DNA of 42,027 nucleotides from contig NZ_JAAOIV010000016.1 in assembly GCF_011440275.1 (NCBI RefSeq), positions 1 through 42,027 on the forward strand, read 5' to 3'. The notes under the pieces were generated by a model that saw only the letters and a list, made by a program, of their open reading frames with translations, had not been told where the DNA came from and did no database searches. How positions within the stretch are numbered: the first letter of the stretch is position 1; every line of letters begins with the position of its first letter. This document shows positions 1 through 11,945 of the stretch, piece after piece. The stretch comes from Metallococcus carri (GTDB taxonomy: Bacteria; Actinomycetota; Actinomycetes; Actinomycetales; Dermatophilaceae). A program made the position numbers and the translations under genes.

Positions 1-125
1 ACTCACGTGTTACTCACCCGTTCGCCACTAATCCAAACCAGCAAGCTGGTCCTTCATCGTTCGACTTGCATGTGTTAAGCACGCCGCCAGCGTTCGTCCT
101 GAGCCAGGATCAAACTCTCCAAAAA
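1..125 (-). rRNA. rrs: 16S ribosomal RNA, 5' end (partial)
   Basis: The reverse complement contains the universal 16S start AGAGTTTGATCCTGGCTCAG (8-27 in E. coli numbering), then the conserved GACGAACGCTGGCGGCGTGC and, near the window edge, GGCGAACGGGTGAGTAACAC. Counting back seven bases from AGAGTTTG puts the mature 5' end near position 125. Only the V1 part is present, with a short helix around CCAGCTTGCTGG, and the gene runs off the left edge. The V1 sequence looks like Micrococcales, possibly Dermacoccaceae, but is too short for placement. Confidence 0.97.
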
Positions 126-227
126 AAACCACAAAAAACTTAATCCCAGCCGAAATTGAATCGAGAACAAAAAATGCTCACAATGAACAATCTCAACCAA
201 ACAAAAAATCTGGCATCAATCACTCGA

Positions 228-252
228 CACGCTGTTGAGTTCTCAAGAAACG
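228..252 (-). promoter_or_regulatory. rRNA leader conserved element
   Basis: On the minus strand this reads TTTCTTGAGAACTCAACAG followed by CGTG. The string TTGAGAACTCAACAG is a well-known conserved element of actinobacterial rRNA leaders, linked to antitermination or leader processing. It lies about 100 nt upstream of the 16S 5' end, and the stretch between (about 126-225) is unusually A/T-rich for this genome, as expected of a processed rRNA leader. No gene is seen between 126 and 534; the small open frames there are non-coding. Confidence 0.75.
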
Positions 253-310
253 CTTGCTACCCGAACCTCTACCGGAGGATCTCCGCTGTCGGTCTTGGTG
301 CAACTTCTCG

Positions 311-339
311 AACTTATCCGATCCGTTCCGCCTTGTCAC
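311..339 (-). promoter_or_regulatory. candidate rRNA promoter, proximal
   Basis: The minus strand shows GTGACA (339-334), a 17-nt spacer and TAAGTT (316-311), upstream of the conserved leader element. It is a moderate match to a housekeeping sigma promoter, and multiple tandem promoters are usual ahead of rRNA operons. Assigned by pattern only. Confidence 0.35.
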
Positions 340-456
340 ATCGGGCGCAGTCCTGCGCTTCGAGGATTCGAAGGGGGTGGACCGGAGGGTCCGAGATGCG
401 CCTGCGGGACCGGCCAGCGCTTGGCTGTCCGTGCCTCCCGGTGGGCGACTCGGAGA

Positions 457-484
457 ACATTACGCCACGGTGCGCGGAGTGCAA
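457..484 (-). promoter_or_regulatory. candidate rRNA promoter, distal
   Basis: The minus strand shows TTGCAC (484-479), a 16-nt spacer and TAATGT (462-457), pointing into the rRNA leader. The -35 box directly abuts the T-tract of the tyrS terminator: the run reads ATTTTGCAC, so terminator tail and -35 share bases. Confidence 0.5.
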
Positions 485-520
485 AATCGTGGCGGCGTGA
501 CCCCCGTCACGCCGCCACGA
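483..520 (-). terminator. intrinsic terminator of tyrS
   Basis: A perfect 15-bp inverted repeat: the arm at 506-520 pairs with 487-501 around a four-base loop. Read on the minus strand it is followed by ATTTT (486-483). It begins 14 bases past the tyrS stop codon, so it ends the tyrS transcript just before the rRNA promoter. Confidence 0.85.
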
Positions 521-534
521 TGAGGCCCAATCCC

Positions 535-1803
535 CTACTGCTGCAGCGGTTTACGAGCGGCGGCGAGGTACTTGCGGCCGCGTTTGAGCACCGCGACCTG
601 GTCGTGCAGGAAGGCGTCGCTGCCCAGCTCGGCCTCGGCGTCGGTCACCTTCTCGTTGTTGACCGACACGCCACCGTCCCCGATCAGCCGACGAGCCGCG
701 TTGCGGCTGTCGGCGATCCCGACAGCCACCAGCGCGTCGACCACGGAGGTGCCGGGTTCGACATACGCGCCGGGCAGTTCGGCGGTCGCATCGGCGAGGG
801 TCCGCGCATCGAGCGCCGAGACGTCCCCTTTGCCGAAGAGGGCCTCGGAGGCGGCCTGCACCGAAGCCGTCGCCTCGGCGCCGTGCACGAGGGTCGTCAC
901 CGACTCGGCCAGCGCCTTCTGGGCTGCCCGCCGGAAGGGCTCCTCCCGCACCTGTCGCGCGAAGTCGTCGATCCGTTCGCGGTCGAAGTCGGTGAAGATC
1001 CGCAGCTTGTCGACGACTTCGGCGTCGTCCATATTGATCCAGAACTGGTAGAAGGCGTAGGGCGACATCTGATCCGGGTTCAGCCAGAGCGCGTTGCCCT
1101 CGGACTTGCCGTACTTGCGCCCCGTGGCGTCGGTGATCAGCGGGGTCGTCATCGCGTGCACCGCCGCGCCCTCAGCCGACCGGATCAGGTCGACGCCGGC
1201 GAGCAGGTTGCCCCACTGGTCGCTGCCGCCCAGCTGCAGCGTGCACCCGCGGTCGCGGAACAGATGCAGGAAGTCCAAGCCCTGCAGGATCTGGTAGCTG
1301 AACTCGGTGTAGCTGATCCCCTGCTCGGAGTTCAGCCGCCGGGCCACCGCGTCCTTCTTGATCATCGCGTTGACCCGGAAGTGCTTGCCGTAGTCGCGCA
1401 GGAAGTCCAGCGCCGAGATGCCCTCGGTCCAGTCGAGGTTGTTGACCATCACCGCCGGGTTGTCACCGTCGAAGTCGACGATCGCCTCCACCTGCGACTT
1501 GATGCCCTCCACCGCTTGGGCGACCTGTTCCTTGCCTCGCAGCACCCGCTCGGAGTCCGGCCGCGGGTCGCCGATCAGCCCGGTCGACCCGCCCACCAGG
1601 CAGATCACCCGGTGTCCGGCGAGCTGCAGTCGCCGCGCCACGATCAGCTGGACCAGGTTGCCGATGTGCAGGGAATCCGCGGAGGGGTCGAAGCCCACAT
1701 ACATCGTGATCGGCCCGTCGGCGAGTGCTTCGCGCAGCGCGGCCTCGTCGGTGGTCTGCGCCACCAAGCCACGCCACTGCAGCTCGTCGAGGATGTCGGT
1801 CAC
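535..1803 (-). CDS. tyrS: tyrosyl-tRNA synthetase
   Basis: Class I aminoacyl-tRNA synthetase that charges tRNA-Tyr with tyrosine in the cytoplasm. Seen: the HIGH-type motif SLHIGNL near residue 46, the tyrosine-pocket region SYQILQGLDFLHL with GGSDQWGNL, the KMSKS equivalent KYGKSEGN near residue 230, and a C-terminal S4-like RNA-binding domain (VGIADSRNAARRLIGDGGVSVNN). I start at GTG 1803, giving 422 aa, the family's usual length; AAGGA lies about eight bases upstream. A longer frame starting at 1860 would add an N-terminal tail the family lacks and would run through the hairpin at 1826-1848. A strong terminator follows the stop. Confidence 0.97.
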   Translation of the reverse strand: MTDILDELQWRGLVAQTTDEAALREALADGPITMYVGFDPSADSLHIGNLVQLIVARRLQLAGHRVICLVGGSTGLIGDPRPDSERVLRGKEQVAQAVEGIKSQVEAIVDFDGDNPAVMVNNLDWTEGISALDFLRDYGKHFRVNAMIKKDAVARRLNSEQGISYTEFSYQILQGLDFLHLFRDRGCTLQLGGSDQWGNLLAGVDLIRSAEGAAVHAMTTPLITDATGRKYGKSEGNALWLNPDQMSPYAFYQFWINMDDAEVVDKLRIFTDFDRERIDDFARQVREEPFRRAAQKALAESVTTLVHGAEATASVQAASEALFGKGDVSALDARTLADATAELPGAYVEPGTSVVDALVAVGIADSRNAARRLIGDGGVSVNNEKVTDAEAELGSDAFLHDQVAVLKRGRKYLAAARKPLQQ

Positions 1804-1825
1804 GATCGATTCCTTCCCGTATGCC

Positions 1826-1848
1826 GGGAGCGGCCGGCTGCCGCTCCC
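1826..1848 (-). other. hairpin upstream of tyrS
   Basis: Inverted repeat GGGAGCGGC-N5-GCCGCTCCC, 9-bp stem. It lies between the glycosylase stop (1966) and the tyrS start (1803), about 23 nt before tyrS. There is no T-tract, so it may be a weak terminator of the upstream gene or a leader structure. I see no T-box specifier or conserved T-box core. Confidence 0.4.
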
Positions 1849-1965
1849 AAGTCGCCCCAAGCCTGCCGCATCATGGCCCTCGGCTGCGCACCGGTTCTTC
1901 GTGCCCGCCCCTACGCCTTCTCGCCGCCTCTGCCCTCGCCTCCGGGCCTCGCTGCGCTCGTGTCC

Positions 1966-2553
1966 TCAGCTCGGTCGGCGGCTGACTCGGTATGCCGAAA
2001 CGCTGGGCTCGCCGTCCAGCCAGAACCGCCAGGGATATGCCGCGCCGTCACCGCCTGGGCCACTCACACCCACCCGCGGTCCACTGCGGATGCGATCCGA
2101 TGGCAGCGACCGCGCACGCGGCGTCAGCCGCACCTGTGCACCCGCTGCATTGAGGTCGATGCCGTTGTCGGACAAGGTGATTCCCAGGGCGACGGTGAGT
2201 CTGGCCGGACCTCGAGCCAGGTCCACGTCGCGTGCACCGGCGCGGCGTTCGCGCGCCAGATCGAGGCCCTCGACCACCTGGCCCGCACGCAGCAGCACCG
2301 CCGCCGCCTCACCTTCGGGGCCACACACGTAGTTGCAACAGGTGTGCATGCCGTAGGTGAAATAGCAGTAGAGGTGGCCGGCCGGTCCGAACATCACCGC
2401 GTTGCGGGCGGTGCGCCCGCGGTAGGCATGCGAGCCCGGGTCGCGCGGGCCGGCATACGCCTCGACTTCGGTGAGCCGCACGCTCACTCCACGCCCGTGC
2501 AGGGTCGCGCCGAGCAGGCGACGCGCGATAGCGACGGACACGGGCTCGGGCAC
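1966..2553 (-). CDS. 3-methyladenine DNA glycosylase (AAG/MPG family)
   Basis: Base-excision repair enzyme that removes alkylated purines from DNA. The N-terminal part reads ARRLLGATL, then LTEVEAYAGPRDPGSHAYRG with the conserved Glu-Ala-Tyr, RNAVMFGPAGHLYCYFTYGMH, and later ARGPARLTVALGI and a C-terminal SGPRVGVS; this is the order of the Aag/MPG family. Start is uncertain: GTG 2553 gives 195 aa close to relatives, while TTG 2583 is possible. An ATG further upstream would overlap the divergent gene at 2666. It lies 162 nt upstream of tyrS on the same strand, as in many actinobacteria. The C-terminal AYR is written with the window's favoured GCATAC. Confidence 0.9.
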   Translation of the reverse strand: MPEPVSVAIARRLLGATLHGRGVSVRLTEVEAYAGPRDPGSHAYRGRTARNAVMFGPAGHLYCYFTYGMHTCCNYVCGPEGEAAAVLLRAGQVVEGLDLARERRAGARDVDLARGPARLTVALGITLSDNGIDLNAAGAQVRLTPRARSLPSDRIRSGPRVGVSGPGGDGAAYPWRFWLDGEPSVSAYRVSRRPS

Positions 2554-2665
2554 GCCGCGAGTCTGGCAGATCTCGACGCACAAGGACGCGGGCTGACCGG
2601 ATCGTTCCGGATGCTGACCGGCAGGATCCTTGTCGTCACCACCTCCCAGCCGAAACGATCGAGCC

Positions 2666-3268
2666 ATGACCGATACCGCGCTCATCGTCATCGACGTCCA
2701 ACAGTCCTTCACCGAGCTACCCCGCTGGGCAGCCGTCTCTCACCCTGACATCGTCTCCGCAACGATCAACCTCGTGCGGCATGCACGGGACGCCGGCGAC
2801 CTGGTGGTCTGGATCCTGCATGCGGAACCGGGGTCCGGCACACCATTTGACCCCGCGTCCGGACACGTGCGTCTGATGCCCGGGCTCGAGCCTCGGCCGA
2901 GTGAACCCGTCCTGACCAAGACGTCCCGAAATGCTTTCACCACAACGGAATTGGGGCGCGTCCTGACGCAGCGAGGCATTACCAAGCTCCGCATCTGCGG
3001 CATCCAGACCGAACAGTGCTGCGAAACCACCGCCCGCATCGGCGCCGACCTCGGCTTCACCGTCGACTTCGTCCTCGATGCCACCGCAACCTTCCCGATT
3101 CCGCACTGGTCGGTGCCGACGGATCGGCCGTATGCCGAGCTGCTCGCCGATCCGCGCACCCTGAGTGCCGACGCGATCATCGAGCGCACGGCGTATGCGC
3201 TCGCTGGCCGTTTCGCAACGATCACCACCATTGCCGAAGTCACCTCTGCCCCGGCGGTGGCACACTGA
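2666..3268 (+). CDS. isochorismatase-family cysteine hydrolase
   Basis: Small cytoplasmic alpha/beta hydrolase of the isochorismatase/nicotinamidase superfamily; substrate unknown. Seen: the N-terminal ALIVIDVQQSF with the catalytic Asp, a Lys in VLTKTSRNAF near residue 90, and the cysteine loop CGIQTEQCCETTARIG with the usual cis-peptide region before it. The length (200 aa) is normal. Start ATG 2666 puts MTDTALIVID at the N-terminus as in relatives. The next gene, a GlxA-type regulator, starts 7 nt after the stop, so the two are probably co-transcribed. A regulator with a DJ-1/PfpI-like sensing domain beside a small hydrolase suggests degradation or detoxification of an amide or similar small molecule (inference). 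Confidence 0.88.
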   Translation: MTDTALIVIDVQQSFTELPRWAAVSHPDIVSATINLVRHARDAGDLVVWILHAEPGSGTPFDPASGHVRLMPGLEPRPSEPVLTKTSRNAFTTTELGRVLTQRGITKLRICGIQTEQCCETTARIGADLGFTVDFVLDATATFPIPHWSVPTDRPYAELLADPRTLSADAIIERTAYALAGRFATITTIAEVTSAPAVAH

Positions 3269-3275
3269 CCAGATC

Positions 3276-4199
3276 ATGAGCACCGTCGCCTTCCTGCTGC
3301 CACCCCGGGTGCATCTGCTCGACCTGTCCGGGCCGGCGCAGGTTTTCGATGCGGCGACGGCTGCCGGTGCGGCATACGACCTGCACTATGTGGCCGAGCA
3401 GACGTCGGTCGAGAGCGCCCAGGGACTGCCGGTCGTCGCATCGACGACGTGGCCGCACCTGACGTCCGACGACCTCGTGCTGGTCCCCGGCTGGCGCGCG
3501 ACCGGCCCGGGCGCGAATCTGCGTCCGTTCAGTGCGGCCACCCTCGCCCAGCTGACTGCGCACCACGATCGCGGTGGCACCGTCGGCAGCATCTGCGCCG
3601 GAGCCTTCGCGCTCGGTGCCGCCGGCCTGTTGGACGGCCGGCGCTGCACCACCCACCATGACGTGCAGGACCGATTGCAGATGGACTACCCGGCTGCGCA
3701 CGTGCAGCCGGACGTGCTCTTCGTGACCGACGGACGGGTGATCACCTCGGCCGGCATCGCGAGCGGCATCGACCTCGCCCTCGACGTCGTGGCGCGCCGC
3801 GATGGGCCGGCGCTGGCCGCCCGTGTCGCGCGCGCTCTGGTGGTCTTCACCCGGCGGGCGGGCGATGGGCCACAGCGCAGCGCGATGCTGCGACACCGCG
3901 ACCACCTGCGGGAGATGGTGCACCGCGCGCAGGACCTGATCGATGCCCGCTTCGCCGAACCGCTTCCGCTCGACGTCATCGCCAAGCACGCGGGCGTCAG
4001 TCCGCGCACCCTCACCCGCGCGTTCCGAGAGGCCACCGGTCGCACGCCGCTGCGCTATCAGCAGGAGTTGCGGGTCGAACGCGCCGAACTCCTCGTCAGC
4101 CAGGGGGCCACGCTGGAGAGCGCCGCTCACGAGGTCGGGTTGAGCGATGGCCGGATGCTGCGTCGGCTGCGTGCGCGGAATCCGTTGCTACAGGCGTAG
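3276..4199 (+). CDS. GlxA-type transcriptional regulator (DJ-1/PfpI + AraC HTH)
   Basis: Residues about 1-180 form a DJ-1/PfpI-like domain (VAFLLPPRVHLLDLSGPAQV at the start; GGTVGSICAGAFALGAAGLL with the nucleophile-elbow Cys). Residues about 200-300 carry an AraC-type DNA-binding domain (LDVIAKHAGVSPRTLTRAFR, GRTPLRYQQELRVERA, AAHEVGLSDGRMLRRL). These proteins regulate nearby catabolic genes and the N-terminal domain is usually a ligand sensor. The C-terminus is short: after DGRMLRRL the family normally has a further segment of about 15 residues ending in SPSAYR or similar, but here only RARNPLLQA follows. That may be real or a late frameshift. Co-transcribed with the hydrolase upstream. 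Confidence 0.9.
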   Translation: MSTVAFLLPPRVHLLDLSGPAQVFDAATAAGAAYDLHYVAEQTSVESAQGLPVVASTTWPHLTSDDLVLVPGWRATGPGANLRPFSAATLAQLTAHHDRGGTVGSICAGAFALGAAGLLDGRRCTTHHDVQDRLQMDYPAAHVQPDVLFVTDGRVITSAGIASGIDLALDVVARRDGPALAARVARALVVFTRRAGDGPQRSAMLRHRDHLREMVHRAQDLIDARFAEPLPLDVIAKHAGVSPRTLTRAFREATGRTPLRYQQELRVERAELLVSQGATLESAAHEVGLSDGRMLRRLRARNPLLQA

Positions 4200-4221
4200 T
4201 GAACCGCATACCGTGGGCACC

Positions 4222-6091
<1,870 letters not shown>

Positions 6092-6586
6092 TCATTCCTC
6101 TCGGGTGTCCACCAGGTCAAGCAGCGCTTGCGCGACCTGGGGTGCAGCGGTGCGGCTCGCAGCGATGACGGCCACCGTGTCATCGCCCGCGATAGTGCCC
6201 ACGATGTCAGGCAGGTTGGCGTGGTCGATCGCCGACGCCAGCAGGTTCGCGCCACCAGGGGGTGTGCGCAGCACCACGAGGTTCTCTGCGGTGCGGGCCG
6301 CGACGAGCAACTCCGTGGCCAGGCGCCGTAGGCGGCCGGCGGCGTCCTGGGTCGCGGCGGGCACGCTCCCGTCACCGCCCTCTTGGGGCACGGCATAAAC
6401 CTGCTGACCGTCCCGGCGCACCTTGATCGCGCCCAACTCCACCAGGTCTCGCGACAGCGTCGCCTGGGTCACCGAAAACCCTTGAGCCGCAATATGTTCG
6501 GCGAGCTCGCTCTGTGAGCGCACAGGACGCTCGTTGAGCACCTCGACGATCATCCGGTGTCGGGCCGTGCGGGTCTGGGTCATCAT
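6092..6586 (-). CDS. argR: arginine repressor ArgR
   Basis: Arginine-dependent DNA-binding hexameric repressor. Residues about 5-70 form the winged helix (RHRMIVEVLNERPVRSQSEL, ATLSRDLVELGAIKVRR). The C-terminal part carries the arginine-binding and oligomerisation region with GTIAGDDTVAV. ATG 6586 or ATG 6583 both overlap the argF stop (ATGATGA), so argF and argR are translationally coupled; 164 aa is normal. It sits inside the operon it should regulate. A candidate operator lies in front of argC (11918-11945). IAAQGFSVTQ is encoded with CAA GGG TTT, another copy of the CAAGGG-type motif. Confidence 0.96.
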   Translation of the reverse strand: MMTQTRTARHRMIVEVLNERPVRSQSELAEHIAAQGFSVTQATLSRDLVELGAIKVRRDGQQVYAVPQEGGDGSVPAATQDAAGRLRRLATELLVAARTAENLVVLRTPPGGANLLASAIDHANLPDIVGTIAGDDTVAVIAASRTAAPQVAQALLDLVDTREE

Positions 6587-7518
6587 CGAGCGGCACCCAG
6601 CACGTGACAGAGCAAGGCCTTCTGCGCGTGCAACCGGTTCTCCGCCTCGTCCCACACGACCGACTGCGGCCCCTCGATCACCTCGTCGCTGATTTCGAAG
6701 CCGCGATAGGCCGGCAGGCAGTGCAGCACGATCGCATCGTCGGCCGCGCGCTTGAGCAGCGCCGTGTCGACCGCGAACGGCGCGAACGGAGAGCCCTGCC
6801 CCTTGCGGCTGCCGCTCTCGGCCTCCTGACCCATCGACACCCAGGTGTCGGTGATCACGACGTCCGCGCCGTCGACGGTGGCCTCAGGGTCGTCGCCGAC
6901 ACGCACGGATCCGCCTGTGACAGAAGCGATCTGGCTCGCCTGCTGGACGATCTCGTCGCGCGGATGATGCGTGCTCGGCCCGGCGATGCGCACGTGCAGA
7001 CCGGCCGTCGCCCCCCCGATCAGATAAGAATTGGCCATATTGTTGGCCGCGTCGCCGAGGTAGGTCATCGTCAGCCCGGCCAGCCGGCCCTTGTGCTCCT
7101 CGATGGTCAGCAGGTCGGCGAGGATCTGACAGGGGTGGAAGTCGTCGGTCAGCGCGTTGACGACGGGGACCCCGGCATACTGCGCCATCTCCTCCAGGCG
7201 CGACTGCTCGTAGGTGCGCCAGACGATCGCCGACACCTGCCGGCCGAGCACCCGGGCGACATCGGCGATCGACTCGCGGGTGCCGATCTGGGCGAGCTTG
7301 CCGTCGACCACCATGGGGAAGCCGCCGAGTTCTGCAACACCCACACTGAACGACAACTGGGTGCGCAACGTCGGCTTGTCGAAGATGATCGCGACGCCCT
7401 GCGGACCCGAAAGCGGTTGCAGGGCATGACGATTCGCCTTGAGGTGCTGGGCGAGGTTGAGCACCTCGCGCTGCTGCGCCGGAGTGAGGTCATCGTCGCG
7501 CAGGAAGTGCGTGGTCAT
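6583..7518 (-). CDS. argF: ornithine carbamoyltransferase
   Basis: Makes citrulline from ornithine and carbamoyl phosphate. Seen: the carbamoyl-phosphate loop as KPTLRTQLSF (the STRTR position is TLRTQ here), the second-substrate region with HPCQILADLLT, and HCLPAYRGFEIS near the C-terminus with the active-site Cys. 311 aa is the normal size. The start at 7518 shares a base with the argD stop (TGATG) and the stop overlaps the argR start, so it is coupled on both sides. Confidence 0.96.
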   Translation of the reverse strand: MTTHFLRDDDLTPAQQREVLNLAQHLKANRHALQPLSGPQGVAIIFDKPTLRTQLSFSVGVAELGGFPMVVDGKLAQIGTRESIADVARVLGRQVSAIVWRTYEQSRLEEMAQYAGVPVVNALTDDFHPCQILADLLTIEEHKGRLAGLTMTYLGDAANNMANSYLIGGATAGLHVRIAGPSTHHPRDEIVQQASQIASVTGGSVRVGDDPEATVDGADVVITDTWVSMGQEAESGSRKGQGSPFAPFAVDTALLKRAADDAIVLHCLPAYRGFEISDEVIEGPQSVVWDEAENRLHAQKALLCHVLGAAR

Positions 7519-8693
7519 CAGGCGGCCTCCTCGAGGATCCGTGGCAGGGCGTCGGCGAAGGTGGCGAGCTCGGCATCGGTGATCACCAGCGGCGGGGCGA
7601 GGCGCAGCGCGTCGGGAGCGACGGCATTGACCAGGAAACCCTGCCCCCGAGCCGTCACCACGGCCTGAGCGGCGATCTCCTCCTCCAGGACGATGGCCCG
7701 CAACAGTCCGCGTCCGCGCACCCCGCGCACCCCCGGTATGCCGGCCTCGGTCACCCTGGCCGCGAAGGCGTCACCGACCGCGCCGACATGCTCGAGCAGG
7801 CCGTCCGCCTCGATGGTGTCGAGGACGGCGAGGCCTGCGGCACAGGCCAGCGGATTGCCACCGAAGGTGGTGCCGTGCTGGCCGGCGGTCAGCAACCCCG
7901 AGGTGTGTTCGCCGAAGGTGATGAGCGCACCGATGGGCACACCACCGCCGAGTCCCTTGGCGACGGTGATGGCGTCCGGCACGATGCCGCTGCGCTGGAA
8001 ACCGAACCAGTCGCCCGTGCGGCCGATCCCGGTTTGCACCTCGTCGATGATGAGCAATGCGCCTGCGGCAGAAGCGATTTCGCGGGCTGCCCGCAGGTAG
8101 TCGTCAGCAGGTTCGACCACACCTGCCTCGCCCTGGACCGGCTCCAGCACGATCGCGGCCGTCTCCGGACCGACGGCTGCGCGCAAGGCGGCCACATCGG
8201 CATACGGCACATGGGTGACATCGGGGATGAGCGGCTCGAAGGGCTCGCGATAGGCCGCCTTGGCGGTGAGCGCAAGCGCACCGGTGGTGCGGCCGTGGAA
8301 GGCGCCCTGAGCGGCGACCAGGCCGCGCCGTCCGGTGCGACGGCTGAGCTTGATCGCCGCCTCGATCGCCTCGGTGCCGGAGTTGCAGAAGAAGACCTTC
8401 GACCCGGCGGGCGCTCCGCTGATGCGCAGCAGCCGCTCGGCCAGGGCGATCTGGGCGGGTGTGGTGAAGAAGTTGCTGACGTGCACCAGTTGACCGGCCT
8501 GCTTGGTGATGGCTTCGACCAGCGCAGGATGGTTGTGCCCCAACGCATTCACCGCGATACCGCCCACCAGATCGAGGTAGCGGCGGCCCGCGGTGTCGAC
8601 GACATACGCACCGTCGCCGTGGTCGATGACCAGTTGCGGTGTGCCGAAGACCGGCAGCAGGCTGGCGGCATAGCGCTCGAGCTCGGTGGTCAT
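7518..8693 (-). CDS. argD: acetylornithine aminotransferase
   Basis: PLP-dependent class III transaminase that converts N-acetylglutamate semialdehyde to N-acetylornithine. Seen: [26 protein letters not shown] at the N-terminus, [20 protein letters not shown], the PLP region [15 protein letters not shown] and the Schiff-base lysine in [15 protein letters not shown]. 391 aa is usual. Starts at ATG 8693 with ATGA overlap to argB. Several Ala-Tyr or Tyr-Ala pairs are written with GGCATAC. Confidence 0.96.
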   Translation of the reverse strand: MTTELERYAASLLPVFGTPQLVIDHGDGAYVVDTAGRRYLDLVGGIAVNALGHNHPALVEAITKQAGQLVHVSNFFTTPAQIALAERLLRISGAPAGSKVFFCNSGTEAIEAAIKLSRRTGRRGLVAAQGAFHGRTTGALALTAKAAYREPFEPLIPDVTHVPYADVAALRAAVGPETAAIVLEPVQGEAGVVEPADDYLRAAREIASAAGALLIIDEVQTGIGRTGDWFGFQRSGIVPDAITVAKGLGGGVPIGALITFGEHTSGLLTAGQHGTTFGGNPLACAAGLAVLDTIEADGLLEHVGAVGDAFAARVTEAGIPGVRGVRGRGLLRAIVLEEEIAAQAVVTARGQGFLVNAVAPDALRLAPPLVITDAELATFADALPRILEEAA

Positions 8694-9604
8694 GCGGACT
8701 CCTGCGGGTCGGGCAGGATCATCGTCCCCGTGCCCGCGTCGGTGAAGATCTCGAGCAGCATCGAGTGAGCCCGTCGTCCGTCGACCACGTGTGCCTGGGC
8801 GACGCCACCGCGGATCGCGCGCACGCAGGCTTCGAGCTTGGGCACCATGCCGGCGTCGACGCGGGTGAGCAGGTCCTCAGCCTCGGAGACGGTCAGCGAA
8901 CTCAGCAGGCTGTCGCGGTCCGGCCAGTTGGCGTAGACGCCCTCGACGTCGGTGAGGACGATCAGCTTGTGCGCGCCGAGTGCAGTCGCCAGTGCAGCGG
9001 CCGCGGTGTCGGCGTTGACATTGAGGACTTCGCCGTCGTGATCGAGGTCGGGCGCGACCGAGGAGACGACGGGAATTCGCCCGGCTGCCAACAGATCTCG
9101 CACCGCAGCGGGGTTCACCGTCACCACATCGCCGACGTGGCCGAGGTCGATCTGCTCACCATCGACCACCGTGCCGCGGCGGCGGGCGCCGAAGAGCGCG
9201 GCGTCCTCACCGGACAGCCCGACTGCCAGTGGCCCGTGCGCGTTGAGCAGGCCGACGAGTTCCCGCGACACCTGCCCGGTGAGCACCATCCGGACCACAT
9301 CCATCGCCTCCGGCGAGGTCACGCGCAGGCCGCCGCGGAACTCGCTGTGCACGCCGAGCCGCTCCAGCATCGCGCCGATCTGCGGACCGCCGCCGTGCAC
9401 GACGACCGGACGCAGACCGGCATACCGCAGGAAGGCGACGTCCTGGGCGAAGGCGGCCTTCAAGGTGTCGTCGGTCATCGCGTTGCCGCCGTATTTGACG
9501 ACGACGAGGGCGTCCTTGAACTGCTCAAGCCAGGGCAGCGCCTCGACCAGCACGGCGGCCTTGTCGGCCGCCGCCTCCAGCGCGGTCACATCACGGTTGC
9601 TCAT
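8690..9604 (-). CDS. argB: acetylglutamate kinase
   Basis: Phosphorylates N-acetylglutamate; amino-acid-kinase fold. Seen: VVKYGGNAM near residue 37, [18 protein letters not shown], the acetylglutamate-binding segment with [12 protein letters not shown] and the ATP-side [11 protein letters not shown]. The N-terminal extension before VVKYGG (about 36 residues) is typical of arginine-sensitive enzymes, so feedback inhibition is likely (inference). 304 aa. Overlaps argD by ATGA; unlike the other arg genes it is separated from argJ upstream by 130 nt of repeat-bearing DNA, so it needs its own ribosome entry. Confidence 0.96.
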   Translation of the reverse strand: MSNRDVTALEAAADKAAVLVEALPWLEQFKDALVVVKYGGNAMTDDTLKAAFAQDVAFLRYAGLRPVVVHGGGPQIGAMLERLGVHSEFRGGLRVTSPEAMDVVRMVLTGQVSRELVGLLNAHGPLAVGLSGEDAALFGARRRGTVVDGEQIDLGHVGDVVTVNPAAVRDLLAAGRIPVVSSVAPDLDHDGEVLNVNADTAAAALATALGAHKLIVLTDVEGVYANWPDRDSLLSSLTVSEAEDLLTRVDAGMVPKLEACVRAIRGGVAQAHVVDGRRAHSMLLEIFTDAGTGTMILPDPQESA

Positions 9605-9734
9605 GCCGAAGGCCAGCCTTCTCGGGGTCCCCGCAAAGTACCGAGCGACGAAGGAGCGAGGACTGACGGGGTCCTCGCGAAGGACCGTGTGACGAAGGAG
9701 CGAGGCCTTCGTGGGGTGTCTGTGTGGGGTGAGA
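9605..9734 (-). repeat. argJ-argB spacer with 15-bp direct repeats
   Basis: The only large gap inside the otherwise overlapping arg run. It contains GACGAAGGAGCGAGG twice (9647-9661 and 9691-9705, 44 bp apart) and the inverted repeat GAAGGC-CA-GCCTTC at 9608-9621, next to the argB start. No open frame with coding character is present. Confidence 0.6.

Positions 9735-11938
<2,204 letters not shown>

Positions 11939-11945
<7 letters not shown>

Noticed and set aside
1804-1965. T-box leader for tyrS
   Set aside because: A hairpin is present, but there is no specifier loop, no T-box core and no T-rich terminator.
235-2748. 837-aa open frame on the plus strand
   Set aside because: It is the antisense shadow of tyrS and the glycosylase gene, and it runs through the rRNA promoter region. 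Codon composition mirrors the real genes on the minus strand.
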